In this document: one piece after another, positions 27,973 to 35,290 of the stretch
Layout: each line of letters opens with the position of its first letter
Numbering within the stretch: position 1 is the first letter of the stretch
Assembly: GCA_963847675.1 (NCBI GenBank)
Contig: CAWKAP010000006.1
Location: 1-64,000 of the forward strand
Source: JADJWR01 sp963847675
GTDB lineage: Bacteria; Pseudomonadota; Gammaproteobacteria; Burkholderiales; Burkholderiaceae_F
DNA: 64,000 bases
Direction: 5' to 3'
Position numbers and translations under genes: made by a program
The notes under the pieces: generated by a model
Told to the model about the DNA's origin: nothing
Database searches by the model: none
The model's input: only the letters and a program-made list of their open reading frames with translations

Positions 27973-28919
27973 TCGCTGCGCCGCTTTGCAGGCACTCGAC
28001 GGCCCGCGCGAAGAGCGGCGCGGCGGGCTCAAAGTTCACGCGGGCGAGCGCGGCGGTTGAAAGGTGCGTCGCCGGCACGGTGTCGGCGACGACCACCGCG
28101 GCAAGCGCCGGGTCGAGCAGCATGTCCTCGGCACCCGCGGCAAAACAGGCCGTGCGCCGCGAGAGCGATCACCCGACGCGCGCCGCCTGCGAGACAGGTC
28201 GACGCGGCGCGGCGCAGCGTGCCGCCGGTGCTGATCAGGTCGTCGATCACCAGCGCGGTGCTGCCGGCCACGTCGCCGGTGAGCAGCGAGCCGCTCACCA
28301 CGCCGGCGCTGCGCCGCTTTTCGATGAAGGCGATGCCGACCGGCCGACCGAGCCTTCTGGCGAGCAGTTCACCGAACAGTTGCGCACGCTTGATCCCACC
28401 CGGGTCCGGAGACACGACCACGATCGGGCCCTCGGCGGCGAGCGCCTGCGCCCGCGCGGCAAACAGCACCGCCGCGTCGATGTGTACGGTCGGAATCCGG
28501 AACGCGTTCTGCAGCGCGGTGACCGAGTGGGTTTCCAGGGTCACCAGTGCGTCGACGCCGACCGCCTCGACGAGTTGCGCGAGGTAGCGCGTGCTGACCG
28601 GATCGAACGGCTTGGTCTGGCGCTCCTTGCGGCCGTAGGCGAGGTACGGCACCAGCGCGACGACGCGGGCCGCACCGTGGTCGCGCAGCGCGCCGCAGAA
28701 GAACAGCAGCCGCACCAGCTTGTCGTCGCCGCTGGCCTGCGCGTCGCCGTGCAGGCCCTGCAGCACGTACACGTCCTCGCCGCGCACGGAGACGAGCGGC
28801 CGCGCCTTGTGCTCGCCGTCCTCGAACTCGCGCTCCTCGTGCGCATCGAGCGGCCGGCCAAGCGCCGCGGCGACCCGCTCGCCGAATTCGCGCGACGCGT
28901 TCAGAGCAAAGAGGCGCAT
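27947..28919 (-). CDS. Ribose-phosphate pyrophosphokinase-like protein, one frameshift
   Basis: The start MRLFALNASREFGERVAAAL at 28919. It has the PRPP synthetase pattern: EEREFEDGEHKARPL, VPYLAYGRKERQTKPFDPVS, the flexible loop IEKRRSAGVV, and the PRPP loop VIDDLISTGGTL (about residue 215). After AAHGLF a run of four T on the coding strand (28142-28145) carries one base too many. Removing it restores AAGAEDMLLDPAL and a stop at 27947, giving about 323 residues. This tail overlaps the convergent kinase gene by 26 bases. It should make PRPP from ribose 5-phosphate and ATP. It is divergent from the nicotinate phosphoribosyltransferase gene, which uses PRPP. Confidence 0.88.
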
Positions 28920-28948
28920 CCCATTTCCGCCCGCCGGACGATGCAATC

Positions 28949-29016
28949 AAGCTAGCGCGCGGCGGCAATGCGCCATTGAGATCCGTCAAGCGGCGCGGGA
29001 ACATCGGCGCTACGGT
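28949..29016. promoter_or_regulatory. Shared FNR-class operator with two divergent -10 elements
   Basis: The site TTGAG-ATCC-GTCAA occupies 28976-28989, midway between the PRPP synthetase start (28919) and the nicotinate phosphoribosyltransferase start (29041). On the plus strand TACGGT begins at 29011, 35 bases from the site start. On the minus strand TAGCTT begins at 28954, also 35 bases from the site start read that way. Both fit activation from -41.5. Confidence 0.7.
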
Positions 29017-29040
29017 GGCTCATCGACCGGACCGGTGCCG

Positions 29041-30384
29041 ATGGAATCGCGCGATCTCAGCCACAACCCGCTGCTCACCGACCTGTACGAGCTGACCATG
29101 CTGCAGGCGTACCGGGCGAGCGGCATGAACGACACCGCGGTGTTCGAGATGTTCGTGCGGGCGCTGCCGCCGGGGCGCAACTTCCTGCTCGCCGCCGGCC
29201 TCGAGCAGGTGGTCGACTACCTGCTTGCGCTGCGCTTCGCCGCTGACGACCTCGACTGGCTCGCGTCGACCGGTCGCTTCGATGCGGCCTTTCTCGAGTC
29301 GCTGCGCGATTTGCGCTTCACCGGCGATCTCGACGCGATGACCGAAGGCACCGTCGCGTTCACCGACGAGCCGCTGCTGCGCGTGACCGCGCCGCTGCGC
29401 GAAGCGCAGTTCATCGAGAGCCGGGTCCTCAATCTCGTGCACCTGGAAACGCTGGTGGCGAGCAAGGCGGCGCGCTGCGTGCTGGCTTCCGGCGGCAAGC
29501 CGCTGATCGACTTCGGCCTGCGCCGCGCGCACGGCGCCGAGGCGGGGCTGCTCTCGGCGCGGGCCAGTTATCTCGCCGGCTTCGCCGGCACGGCGACGGT
29601 GGAGGCGGCGCGCCGCTTCGGCGTGCCGGTGTTCGGCACGATGGCGCACTCGTTCGTGCAGGCACACGACGACGAGTCGAAGGCCTTCGCCGACTTCGCG
29701 CGTTCGCAGCCGCACAACGCCACGCTGCTGATCGACACCTACGACACGGCACGCGCCGCGCACAAGGTGGTGGCGCTGGCACGGACCGGCGTGCCCGTGC
29801 AGGGCGTGCGCATCGACAGCGGCGACCTCGCCGCGCACGCACGCGAGGTGCGCCGCATCCTCGACGACGGCGGGCTGCGCGAGGCGCGCATCTTCGCCAG
29901 TGGCAACCTGAACGAGGAGCGCCTGCAGGCGCTGGTCGCCGGCGGCGCGCCGATCGACGCGTTCGGCGTCGGCACGCGGATGAACGTGTCGGCCGACGCG
30001 CCGTTTCTCGACTGCGCGTACAAGCTCGCCGAGTACGCCGGCAAGCCGCGGCGCAAGCGTTCGGAAGGCAAGGCGACGTGGCCCGGCCGCAAGCAGGTGT
30101 TCCGCAGCATCGACGACGCCGGCAGGATGGCCGGCGACCTGCTCGCTCTCGACGGCGACGATGCGCCGGGCACGCCGCTTCTCGTGCCGGTGCTGCGTGG
30201 CGGCCGACGTGTCGGTCCCGCGCCGACGCTCGAAGCGCTGCGCGAGCGCGCGCGCGAGCAGATCGCGATGCTTCCCGAGCGGCTGCGCGCTCTGCAGTCC
30301 GCGCCGCCATACCCGGTGGCGGTGGCACCGTCGCTGCGCGCGCTTGCCGATGCAGTCGATGCCCGGACGAAGGCGCACGAATGA
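29041..30384 (+). CDS. pncB: Nicotinate phosphoribosyltransferase
   Basis: The product has 447 residues from the ATG at 29041. It has LLTDLYELTMLQAYRASG at the N-terminus, FGLRRAHGAEAGLLSARASY, GTMAHSFVQAHDDE (catalytic His region, about residue 205), LIDTYDTARA, VRIDSGDLAAHAREV and FGVGTRMNVSADAP, the phosphate-binding region. The enzyme joins nicotinate and PRPP to nicotinate mononucleotide with ATP hydrolysis (NAD salvage). It belongs to the shorter bacterial/PncB2-like group. The promoter is shared divergently with a PRPP synthetase gene, so substrate supply and use are coupled. Confidence 0.95.
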   Translation: MESRDLSHNPLLTDLYELTMLQAYRASGMNDTAVFEMFVRALPPGRNFLLAAGLEQVVDYLLALRFAADDLDWLASTGRFDAAFLESLRDLRFTGDLDAMTEGTVAFTDEPLLRVTAPLREAQFIESRVLNLVHLETLVASKAARCVLASGGKPLIDFGLRRAHGAEAGLLSARASYLAGFAGTATVEAARRFGVPVFGTMAHSFVQAHDDESKAFADFARSQPHNATLLIDTYDTARAAHKVVALARTGVPVQGVRIDSGDLAAHAREVRRILDDGGLREARIFASGNLNEERLQALVAGGAPIDAFGVGTRMNVSADAPFLDCAYKLAEYAGKPRRKRSEGKATWPGRKQVFRSIDDAGRMAGDLLALDGDDAPGTPLLVPVLRGGRRVGPAPTLEALRERAREQIAMLPERLRALQSAPPYPVAVAPSLRALADAVDARTKAHE

Positions 30385-30428
30385 CACGATCCGCCGATCG
30401 TCGCCTCATCTCTTCAGGGCCGGGATCC

Positions 30429-30469
30429 TTAACGCCGATCAACGCCGCACATGTGGCCGGCGCTATGGT
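30429..30469 (+). promoter_or_regulatory. Candidate FNR-class promoter of the small protein/archease/rtcB unit
   Basis: TTAAC-GCCG-ATCAA (30429-30442) precedes TATGGT (30464-30469) by exactly 35 bases, start to start. The predicted transcript would start near 30477, 23 bases before the ATG at 30500. Confidence 0.6.
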
Positions 30470-30499
30470 CAGTTGAAACGAGCATCAAGGGAACCGGCA

Positions 30500-30799
30500 A
30501 TGCGCCGCAAGCAGGATCCGCCCGCGCCGATCGACCCGCCCGCCGAAGCACCGGTGGACAGCCGCATCGTTTCGCGCCCCGACGGCTATCACTGGCTGAC
30601 GGCCGACGGCAAGCGAGAGATCGGACCGTTCGCAACCTACGAGGACGCGGAGTTCGATCTGCGCGCCGACGAGCATTCCGACGTCGAGCCCGAGGAGACG
30701 CTGACCGAGGCGGAGAGCGAGATCGGCATCGCCGACTGGATCGATCCGGAAACCGGCGAGCCGGCCGAGGAAGAGCGGCCGCGGCTGGAAGATCACTGA
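30500..30799 (+). CDS. Small conserved acidic protein with RPDGYHW motif (paralogue of 51960-52277)
   Basis: The product has 99 residues. An N-terminal proline-rich stretch is followed by SRIVSRPDGYHWLTADGKRE and then IGPFATYEDAEFDL, and the C-terminal half is strongly acidic (many Glu/Asp). The same pattern, VVARPDGYYWVADDGQQEFG, occurs in the minus-strand protein at 51960-52277. No known domain was recognised. The aromatic/Gly motif followed by GPF/GPY suggests a small beta-sheet fold. It is the first gene of a likely operon with archease and rtcB (gaps of 30 and 10 bases) under an FNR-like promoter. Function unknown. Confidence 0.75.
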   Translation: MRRKQDPPAPIDPPAEAPVDSRIVSRPDGYHWLTADGKREIGPFATYEDAEFDLRADEHSDVEPEETLTEAESEIGIADWIDPETGEPAEEERPRLEDH

Positions 30800-30829
30800 A
30801 CAGTCCGCGCCGCGGGCGCGGCAAGCGCG

Positions 30830-31243
30830 ATGCCCGGTGGCCACGAGTACTTCGAACACGGCGCAGACATCGGCGTGATCGGCCGAGGCGCGAGTGTCGA
30901 AGAGGCGTTCGTCCGGGCCGCCGAGGCGATGTTCGCGATCATGGTCGAACCCGAAACGGTGCAGCCCGGGACCGAGGTTGCGGTCGAATTCGACGAGGAC
31001 GATGTCGAGTTCGCCCTGGTGCGCTGGCTCAACGCGCTGCTGGCGCAGGCGCGCGAAAGCGGCGCGGTGTTCTGCGGGTTCGAACTGCGGCGCGACGGCA
31101 ACCGGTGGCGCGGTACGGCCCGCGGCGAACCCTGGCGCGACTCGCATGAGCGCGGCACCGAGGTCAAGGGCGCGACGCTGACCGCGCTGTCGGTGCGGCA
31201 GGACGCGGACGGCTGGCAGGCGCGCTGCGTGGTCGACGTTTAG
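30830..31243 (+). CDS. Archease
   Basis: The product has 137 residues. The N-terminal metal-site signature is EYFEHGADIGVIGRGASVEE followed by AFVRAAEAMFAIM, then an acidic middle (EFDEDDVEFALVRWLNALLA) and a C-terminal TEVKGATLTALSV. Archease is the activator that helps RtcB pass through its guanylylation cycle, using a bound divalent metal. The gene lies 10 bases upstream of rtcB, the usual partner, which supports the assignment. It follows the small acidic protein gene and is probably expressed from the same promoter. Confidence 0.92.
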   Translation: MPGGHEYFEHGADIGVIGRGASVEEAFVRAAEAMFAIMVEPETVQPGTEVAVEFDEDDVEFALVRWLNALLAQARESGAVFCGFELRRDGNRWRGTARGEPWRDSHERGTEVKGATLTALSVRQDADGWQARCVVDV

Positions 31244-31253
31244 GGAGACTGCG

Positions 31254-32688
31254 ATGGATCTCGGCAAGCTCGAACGAATCGACGAGTGGACGTGGCGCGT
31301 GAAGCGCGCGCCGGGCACCGGCGGTGCCGACGCGCTGCTGTACGGCGACCGCGAGCTGATGGCGGCGATGGACGACAAGGTGCTCGAGCAGATCGGCAAC
31401 GTCGCACAGTTGCCCGGGCTGGTCGGCAGCGCAATGGCGATGCCGGACGCGCACTGGGGCTACGGCTTTCCGATCGGCGGCGTGGCGGCGTTCGACCCCG
31501 AGCAGGGCGGGATCATTTCCGCCGGCGGCGTGGGCTTCGACATCTCCTGCGGCATCCGCTGCCTGCGCACCGACCTCACGCTGGCGGAGATCGCGCCGAA
31601 GCTCGAGCAACTCGGCGAGCGGCTGTTCAAGACCATCCCGGCCGGCGTCGGCGTCGAAGGCGACCTGAAGCTGTCGGTCGACGAACTCGACACGGTGATG
31701 CGCGACGGCGCGGTGTGGGCGGTGCGGCGCGGCTTCGGCGTCGGGCGAAGACCTGCAGTTCGTCGAGGAGCACGGCCGCGTCGGCGGCGCGGTGCCCGAC
31801 AACGTCTCGCAGACCGCCAAGAAGCGGCAGCGCGGCGAGATGGGCACGCTCGGTTCCGGCAACCACTACCTCGAAGTGCAGGTGGTCGACCGCATCGACG
31901 ACCAGGCCGCGGCGCAGGCCTTCGGCATCCGCGAGGGGCAGATCGTGATCTCGATCCACTGCGGCTCGCGCGGCCTCGGTCACCAGATCGGCACCGACTA
32001 TCTGGTGAGCCTGGCCAAGGCGGCGGGCCGGCTCGGCATCGCCCTGCCCGACCGCGAACTGGCCTGCGCGCCGATCGCCTCGCCCGAAGGGCAGGCCTAC
32101 ATCGGCGCGATGAACGCGGCGATCAACGTGGCGCTCGCCAACCGGCAGATCCTCACCGCGCTGACGCGCGAGACGGTGCGCGAGCTGTTTCCCCAGGCAA
32201 CGCTGGAGACGCTGTTCGACGTCTCGCACAACACCTGCAAGCCGGAGAACCACGTCGTCGAAGGGAAGCGCCGCCGGCTGTACGTGCACCGCAAGGGCGC
32301 GACGCGCGCGTTCGGGCCGGGCCACCCGGATCTTCCGGCGCGCTATCGCGAGGCCGGCCAGCCGGTGATCATCGGCGGCAGCATGGGCACCGGCTCGTAC
32401 ATCCTCGCCGGCACCACGCAGGCCGAGGCGCGCTCGTTCAGTTCGGCCAGCCACGGCGCCGGCCGCCAGATGAGCCGCCACCAGGCGCTGAAGCAGTGGC
32501 ACGGCCGGCAGCTGATCGACGAACTGCGCAGCCGCGGCATCCTGATCCGCACGCGCTCGATGCGCGGCGCCGCCGAGGAAGCGCCCGGCGCCTACAAGGA
32601 CGTCGACGCCGTGGCGCGCGCCACCGAAGGCGCGGGGCTGGCGCGCCGTGTCGCGTTCCTGCGGCCGAAGGTGTGCGTGAAGGGATAG
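31254..32688 (+). CDS. rtcB: RNA-splicing ligase RtcB, one frameshift
   Basis: The start at 31254 follows a GGGAGA ribosome-binding site. Motifs: MAMPDAHWGYGFPIGGVAAF, GVGFDISCGIRCLRTDL (metal Asp/Cys), then after the break GTLGSGNHYLEVQ, DVSHNTCKPENHV (metal His), GGSMGTGSYILAGT and SSASHGAGRQMSR (the guanylylated His is in SHGAGR). A run of three G at 31743-31745 has one base too many; removing one joins RRGFGVG to EDLQFVEEHGRVGG and yields about 477 residues. RtcB seals 2',3'-cyclic phosphate and 5'-OH RNA ends with GTP. The error is likely technical, since both halves are well conserved. Confidence 0.92.
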
Positions 32689-32702
32689 CCAGCGCTCGAC
32701 AC

Positions 32703-33113
32703 TTACGTCAGCAGCAAAACGTTAAGTCCGGCGATCCTGTCGAACGCCGCATCGCCGGTCAGAAAGACGTGCCCAGCACCCAGCTGAAGACAGCTGGCAG
32801 CCTGGAGCGCATCTGGGGTGCGCAGGCCGTGCCGGACGCGGATCGCGGTGGCAAGCTCAACCACGTCCTTGGTGAGCTCGACCCAGATCAGATCGGGGCG
32901 AGCGAAGTAAGCGTCGAACGCGGCCAGCGTGAGGTGGTCGCCTGCCCTTGCCGGCCTCACCCTGCATTCGAGCCACGTCAAGCGGCTCACTGCCGCCCCG
33001 GCGTCAGGATGTTTCTTCGCCCATCGCATCAGCTCCCCTCGCAGTCGCTCCGCGAAAGGGGCACTGCCTTCGACGAGGTAGATCAGCGCGCTGGCGTCGA
33101 AGAACGCAATCAC
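32703..33113 (-). CDS. vapC: PIN-domain toxin (VapC family)
   Basis: The GTG at 33113 overlaps the antitoxin stop (GTGA); the product has 136 residues. PIN motifs: VIAFFDASALIYLVEG (first catalytic Asp), a middle SRLTWLECRVRPARAGD (Glu), LATAIRVRHGLRTPDALQAA (Asp in the TPDA motif) and a final VFLTGDAAFDRIAGLNV (Asp). These four acidic positions bind the metal of the ribonuclease. The paired antitoxin is immediately upstream. The pair is inserted, opposite in direction, between rtcB and the hydrolase gene. Confidence 0.88.
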   Translation of the reverse strand: MIAFFDASALIYLVEGSAPFAERLRGELMRWAKKHPDAGAAVSRLTWLECRVRPARAGDHLTLAAFDAYFARPDLIWVELTKDVVELATAIRVRHGLRTPDALQAASCLQLGAGHVFLTGDAAFDRIAGLNVLLLT

Positions 33114-33385
33114 GTCCAGCTCTCGCGCTCCGCGTGCAGTTCGCGGTCGAGCTGGCGCTTGGGCTTTTTCCCCGTCACGGGCTGGCTGAGCAGCCACTGG
33201 ATCGCGGTCATTCCGGGTTGCGCTGCGCCGGGCTTGTCCTGCAAGAGTGCCGCGTACTGCTGCTCGGTGAGGACGACGGCGGCTGCCCTATTCCGCTTGA
33301 CGAGATGCACCGGGCCGCGGCGCAGGCGCTCTTCGATCGCGGCGATGCCGCGCCGCTTGAGCTCGGCAGCAGTGAGAGTATTCAT
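33110..33385 (-). CDS. Phd/YefM-like antitoxin partner of VapC
   Basis: The product has 91 residues from the ATG at 33385. The N-terminal half, NTLTAAELKRRGIAAIEERL, is followed by PVHLVKRNRAAAVVLTEQQY, the Phd/YefM pattern in which a short helix-strand domain binds DNA and the C-terminal part (QWLLSQPVTGKKPKRQLDRE) wraps the toxin. It should repress its own operon. The operator-like repeats lie 16 bases upstream of the start. Confidence 0.8.
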   Translation of the reverse strand: MNTLTAAELKRRGIAAIEERLRRGPVHLVKRNRAAAVVLTEQQYAALLQDKPGAAQPGMTAIQWLLSQPVTGKKPKRQLDRELHAERESWT

Positions 33386-33400
33386 GTCCTGTCCCTGAAA

Positions 33401-33426
33401 AGTACTGAAAACGGTACTGATTGTAC
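33401..33426 (-). promoter_or_regulatory. Putative operator of the toxin-antitoxin operon
   Basis: AGTAC (33401-33405) and GTACT (33414-33418) form an inverted repeat. GTACTGA also occurs twice directly (33402-33408 and 33414-33420), and a further GTAC follows at 33423-33426. The location just upstream of the antitoxin start fits autoregulation. Confidence 0.5.
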
Positions 33427-33606
33427 GGCGAACAGCACCTTTTCCCGTCATTCCCGTCAAAGCACGAGGGCCGTCCGGTCGACGCTGCCGCCTGGTCCTG
33501 CCAGGAACCGAAGACACCCGCTATGGCTGAGCCGCTCTTGGCCTATCCTTTGCTCGACCCTGGTCCTCCGCACTTGCCTCGAACCGATCGGCTTCGTCCT
33601 TTACCG

Positions 33607-34230
33607 ATGCCTGAAGTCCGCATTCCGCCCAACGATCTGCCGGGCACGCTGATCCTGCCCGCGCAGGCGCAGGCCGTGGTCGCCTTCGCGCACGGCAGCG
33701 GCTCGGGCCGCTTCAGCCCGCGCAACCGGCAGGTGGCGGCACGGCTGCAGCAGGAGAAGCTCGGCACGCTGCTGTTCGACCTGCTCACCGAGGCCGAGGC
33801 CGACGACCGCCGCAACGTGTTCGACATTCCGCTGCTGGCGGAGCGGCTCGGCCACGCGATCGACTTCCTGCGCACGCACGTCGAAACGGCTGCGCTGCCG
33901 ACCGGGCTGTTCGGTGCGAGCACCGGCGCGGCCGCGGCGCTGGTCGCCGCCGCGCAGAGGCCCGATCAGATCAGCGCGGTGGTCTCACGCGGCGGGCGGC
34001 CGGATCTCGCCGGCGATGCCCTGCCCCGGGTGCGCGCGCCGACGCTGCTGATCGTCGGCGGCGCTGATACTGACGTGCTGATACTCAACCGCGGCGCCGC
34101 GCGGCAGATGACCTGCACCTGCGACCTTGCGGTGGTGCCGCACGCGACGCACCTTTTCGAGGAGCCCGGCACGCTCGAACAGGTGGCGGAACTGGCAGCG
34201 AACTGGTTTGCGAGGTATTGCAGGAGCTAA
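33607..34230 (+). CDS. Dienelactone-hydrolase-like alpha/beta hydrolase
   Basis: The product has 207 residues from the ATG at 33607. Motifs: VVAFAHGSGSGRFSPRNRQV (oxyanion region), LLFDLLTEAEADDR, TGLFGASTGAAAALVAA (nucleophile elbow G-A-S-T-G, about residue 105), LIVGGADTDVL (acid) and VPHATHLFEEPGTLEQVAEL (catalytic His). The intact catalytic triad indicates an active serine hydrolase; the substrate is unknown. In mycobacterial Rv0571c a domain of this type follows a phosphoribosyltransferase domain. Here the two are separate genes 7 kb apart. I found no FNR-like promoter directly upstream. It is convergent with the universal stress protein gene. Confidence 0.85.
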   Translation: MPEVRIPPNDLPGTLILPAQAQAVVAFAHGSGSGRFSPRNRQVAARLQQEKLGTLLFDLLTEAEADDRRNVFDIPLLAERLGHAIDFLRTHVETAALPTGLFGASTGAAAALVAAAQRPDQISAVVSRGGRPDLAGDALPRVRAPTLLIVGGADTDVLILNRGAARQMTCTCDLAVVPHATHLFEEPGTLEQVAELAANWFARYCRS

Positions 34231-34235
34231 GCGCC

Positions 34236-35129
34236 CTACGCGCGCACGATCAGCAGCGGCGTGTCGCACTTCGCGGCGATGCGGGTCGCCACCGAGCCGA
34301 GCACGGCGGTCTTGAAGCCGCCGTAGCCGTGCGAACCGACCAGCAGCACGTCGAGGTTCTTCTTCGCGTAGGCGGCGATCTCGTCGCCCGGCATCCCGAC
34401 CAGCCGGACTTCGTCGGCTTTGGCCTTGCTCTTCTCGATCAGGCGGCGCGCCGGTTCGACGGCCTTCTCGAAATCGCGGTCCTGCAGGAGCTTGACCTCC
34501 TGATCGGAGTAGGTCGGCACGGCCACGCCGCCGAGATCCGCGACCACCGGCATCACGAAGTCGGGCACGACGTGCATGAGCGTCATGCGCGCGCCGGTGC
34601 CGAAAAGTTCGCGGTGGCGCAAGGCGAACTTCACCGCAGCCAGCCCGAACTTGCTGCCGTCCACCGCAATGCCGGTCCTGAGCACGTCGCCGCGCGGCGG
34701 GCGCAGGGCACGCAGCACCAGCACCGGCCGCTTGCTCCGCGCCAGCACGGCATGGGTCACGGAGCCGAACAGCAGGCCCTTGAATTCCGAATAGCCGTGC
34801 GCGCCGAGCACGATCAGGTCGGCCTTGAGGTTGTCGGCGACCTGCGCGATCCGCTCGGCCGCGTGGCCGCTTTCGACGTGCGACTCCGCCGCGATGCCGA
34901 CCTTGGCAAGCGCCTTGCGCGCCGGCGCCAGAACCGCCTCGGCCTCGGTCTGGTAGATGCGACGGGTCAGTTCGCGGCCCAGCTGCGCCGCCGCCATGCG
35001 CGCGACCATCGGCTGCACGTTGACCATGTGCACTTCCGGCTCCGCGCCGATCAGCGTGCTGCGCGAGGCGAGGAAGGCCACGGCCCGCTTGCTGTATTCG
35101 CTGCCATCGAGCGGTACGAGGATCCTCAT
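34236..35129 (-). CDS. Tandem universal stress protein
   Basis: The product has 297 residues with two UspA domains. Domain 1 starts MRILVPLDGSEYSKRAVAFL and ends with the ATP-binding LIVLGAHGYSEFKGLLFGSV (about residues 110-135). Domain 2 starts VLRTGIAVDGSKFGLAAVKF and ends with DVLLVGSHGYGGFKTAVLGSVA and a C-terminal TPLLIVRA. The G-2x-G-9x-G(S/T) ATP motif is visible in both. Tandem Usps bind ATP and support survival in stress or low oxygen. The start at 35129 has a GGAGAAA ribosome-binding site. The promoter is in the region shared with the patatin gene. Confidence 0.93.
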   Translation of the reverse strand: MRILVPLDGSEYSKRAVAFLASRSTLIGAEPEVHMVNVQPMVARMAAAQLGRELTRRIYQTEAEAVLAPARKALAKVGIAAESHVESGHAAERIAQVADNLKADLIVLGAHGYSEFKGLLFGSVTHAVLARSKRPVLVLRALRPPRGDVLRTGIAVDGSKFGLAAVKFALRHRELFGTGARMTLMHVVPDFVMPVVADLGGVAVPTYSDQEVKLLQDRDFEKAVEPARRLIEKSKAKADEVRLVGMPGDEIAAYAKKNLDVLLVGSHGYGGFKTAVLGSVATRIAAKCDTPLLIVRA

Positions 35130-35170
35130 CGTCGTTTCTCCTTGTGCGCCAGGGGCAGGGCGCCAATTGC

Positions 35171-35270
35171 ACATTACGCCGGCACGGCGACGCCGGCATC
35201 TGCCGTGCATCGCTCCGATGACGCAGGTCAACTGCGTCATCGCGCCGGCTCCTAAATTGAATTCGGTCAA
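35171..35270. promoter_or_regulatory. FNR-class operator region between Usp and patatin genes
   Basis: Site 1 is ATGAC-GCAG-GTCAA (35218-35231), inside a longer inverted repeat with 10-base arms (35217-35226 and 35232-35241). On the plus strand TAAATT begins at 35253, 35 bases from the site start. On the minus strand TAATGT begins at 35176, 55 bases from the site start, matching a -61.5 position. Site 2, TTGAA-TTCG-GTCAA (35257-35270), overlaps the predicted patatin transcription start. Confidence 0.65.
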
Positions 35271-35290
35271 CAGGGCGCGAGGCAACGGCA

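Noticed and set aside
33421..33606. FNR-like promoter for the dienelactone-hydrolase-like gene
   Set aside because: A GTCAA half-site at 33456 exists, but its left half does not match and the sequence at the required -10 position (ACGCTG) is not promoter-like.
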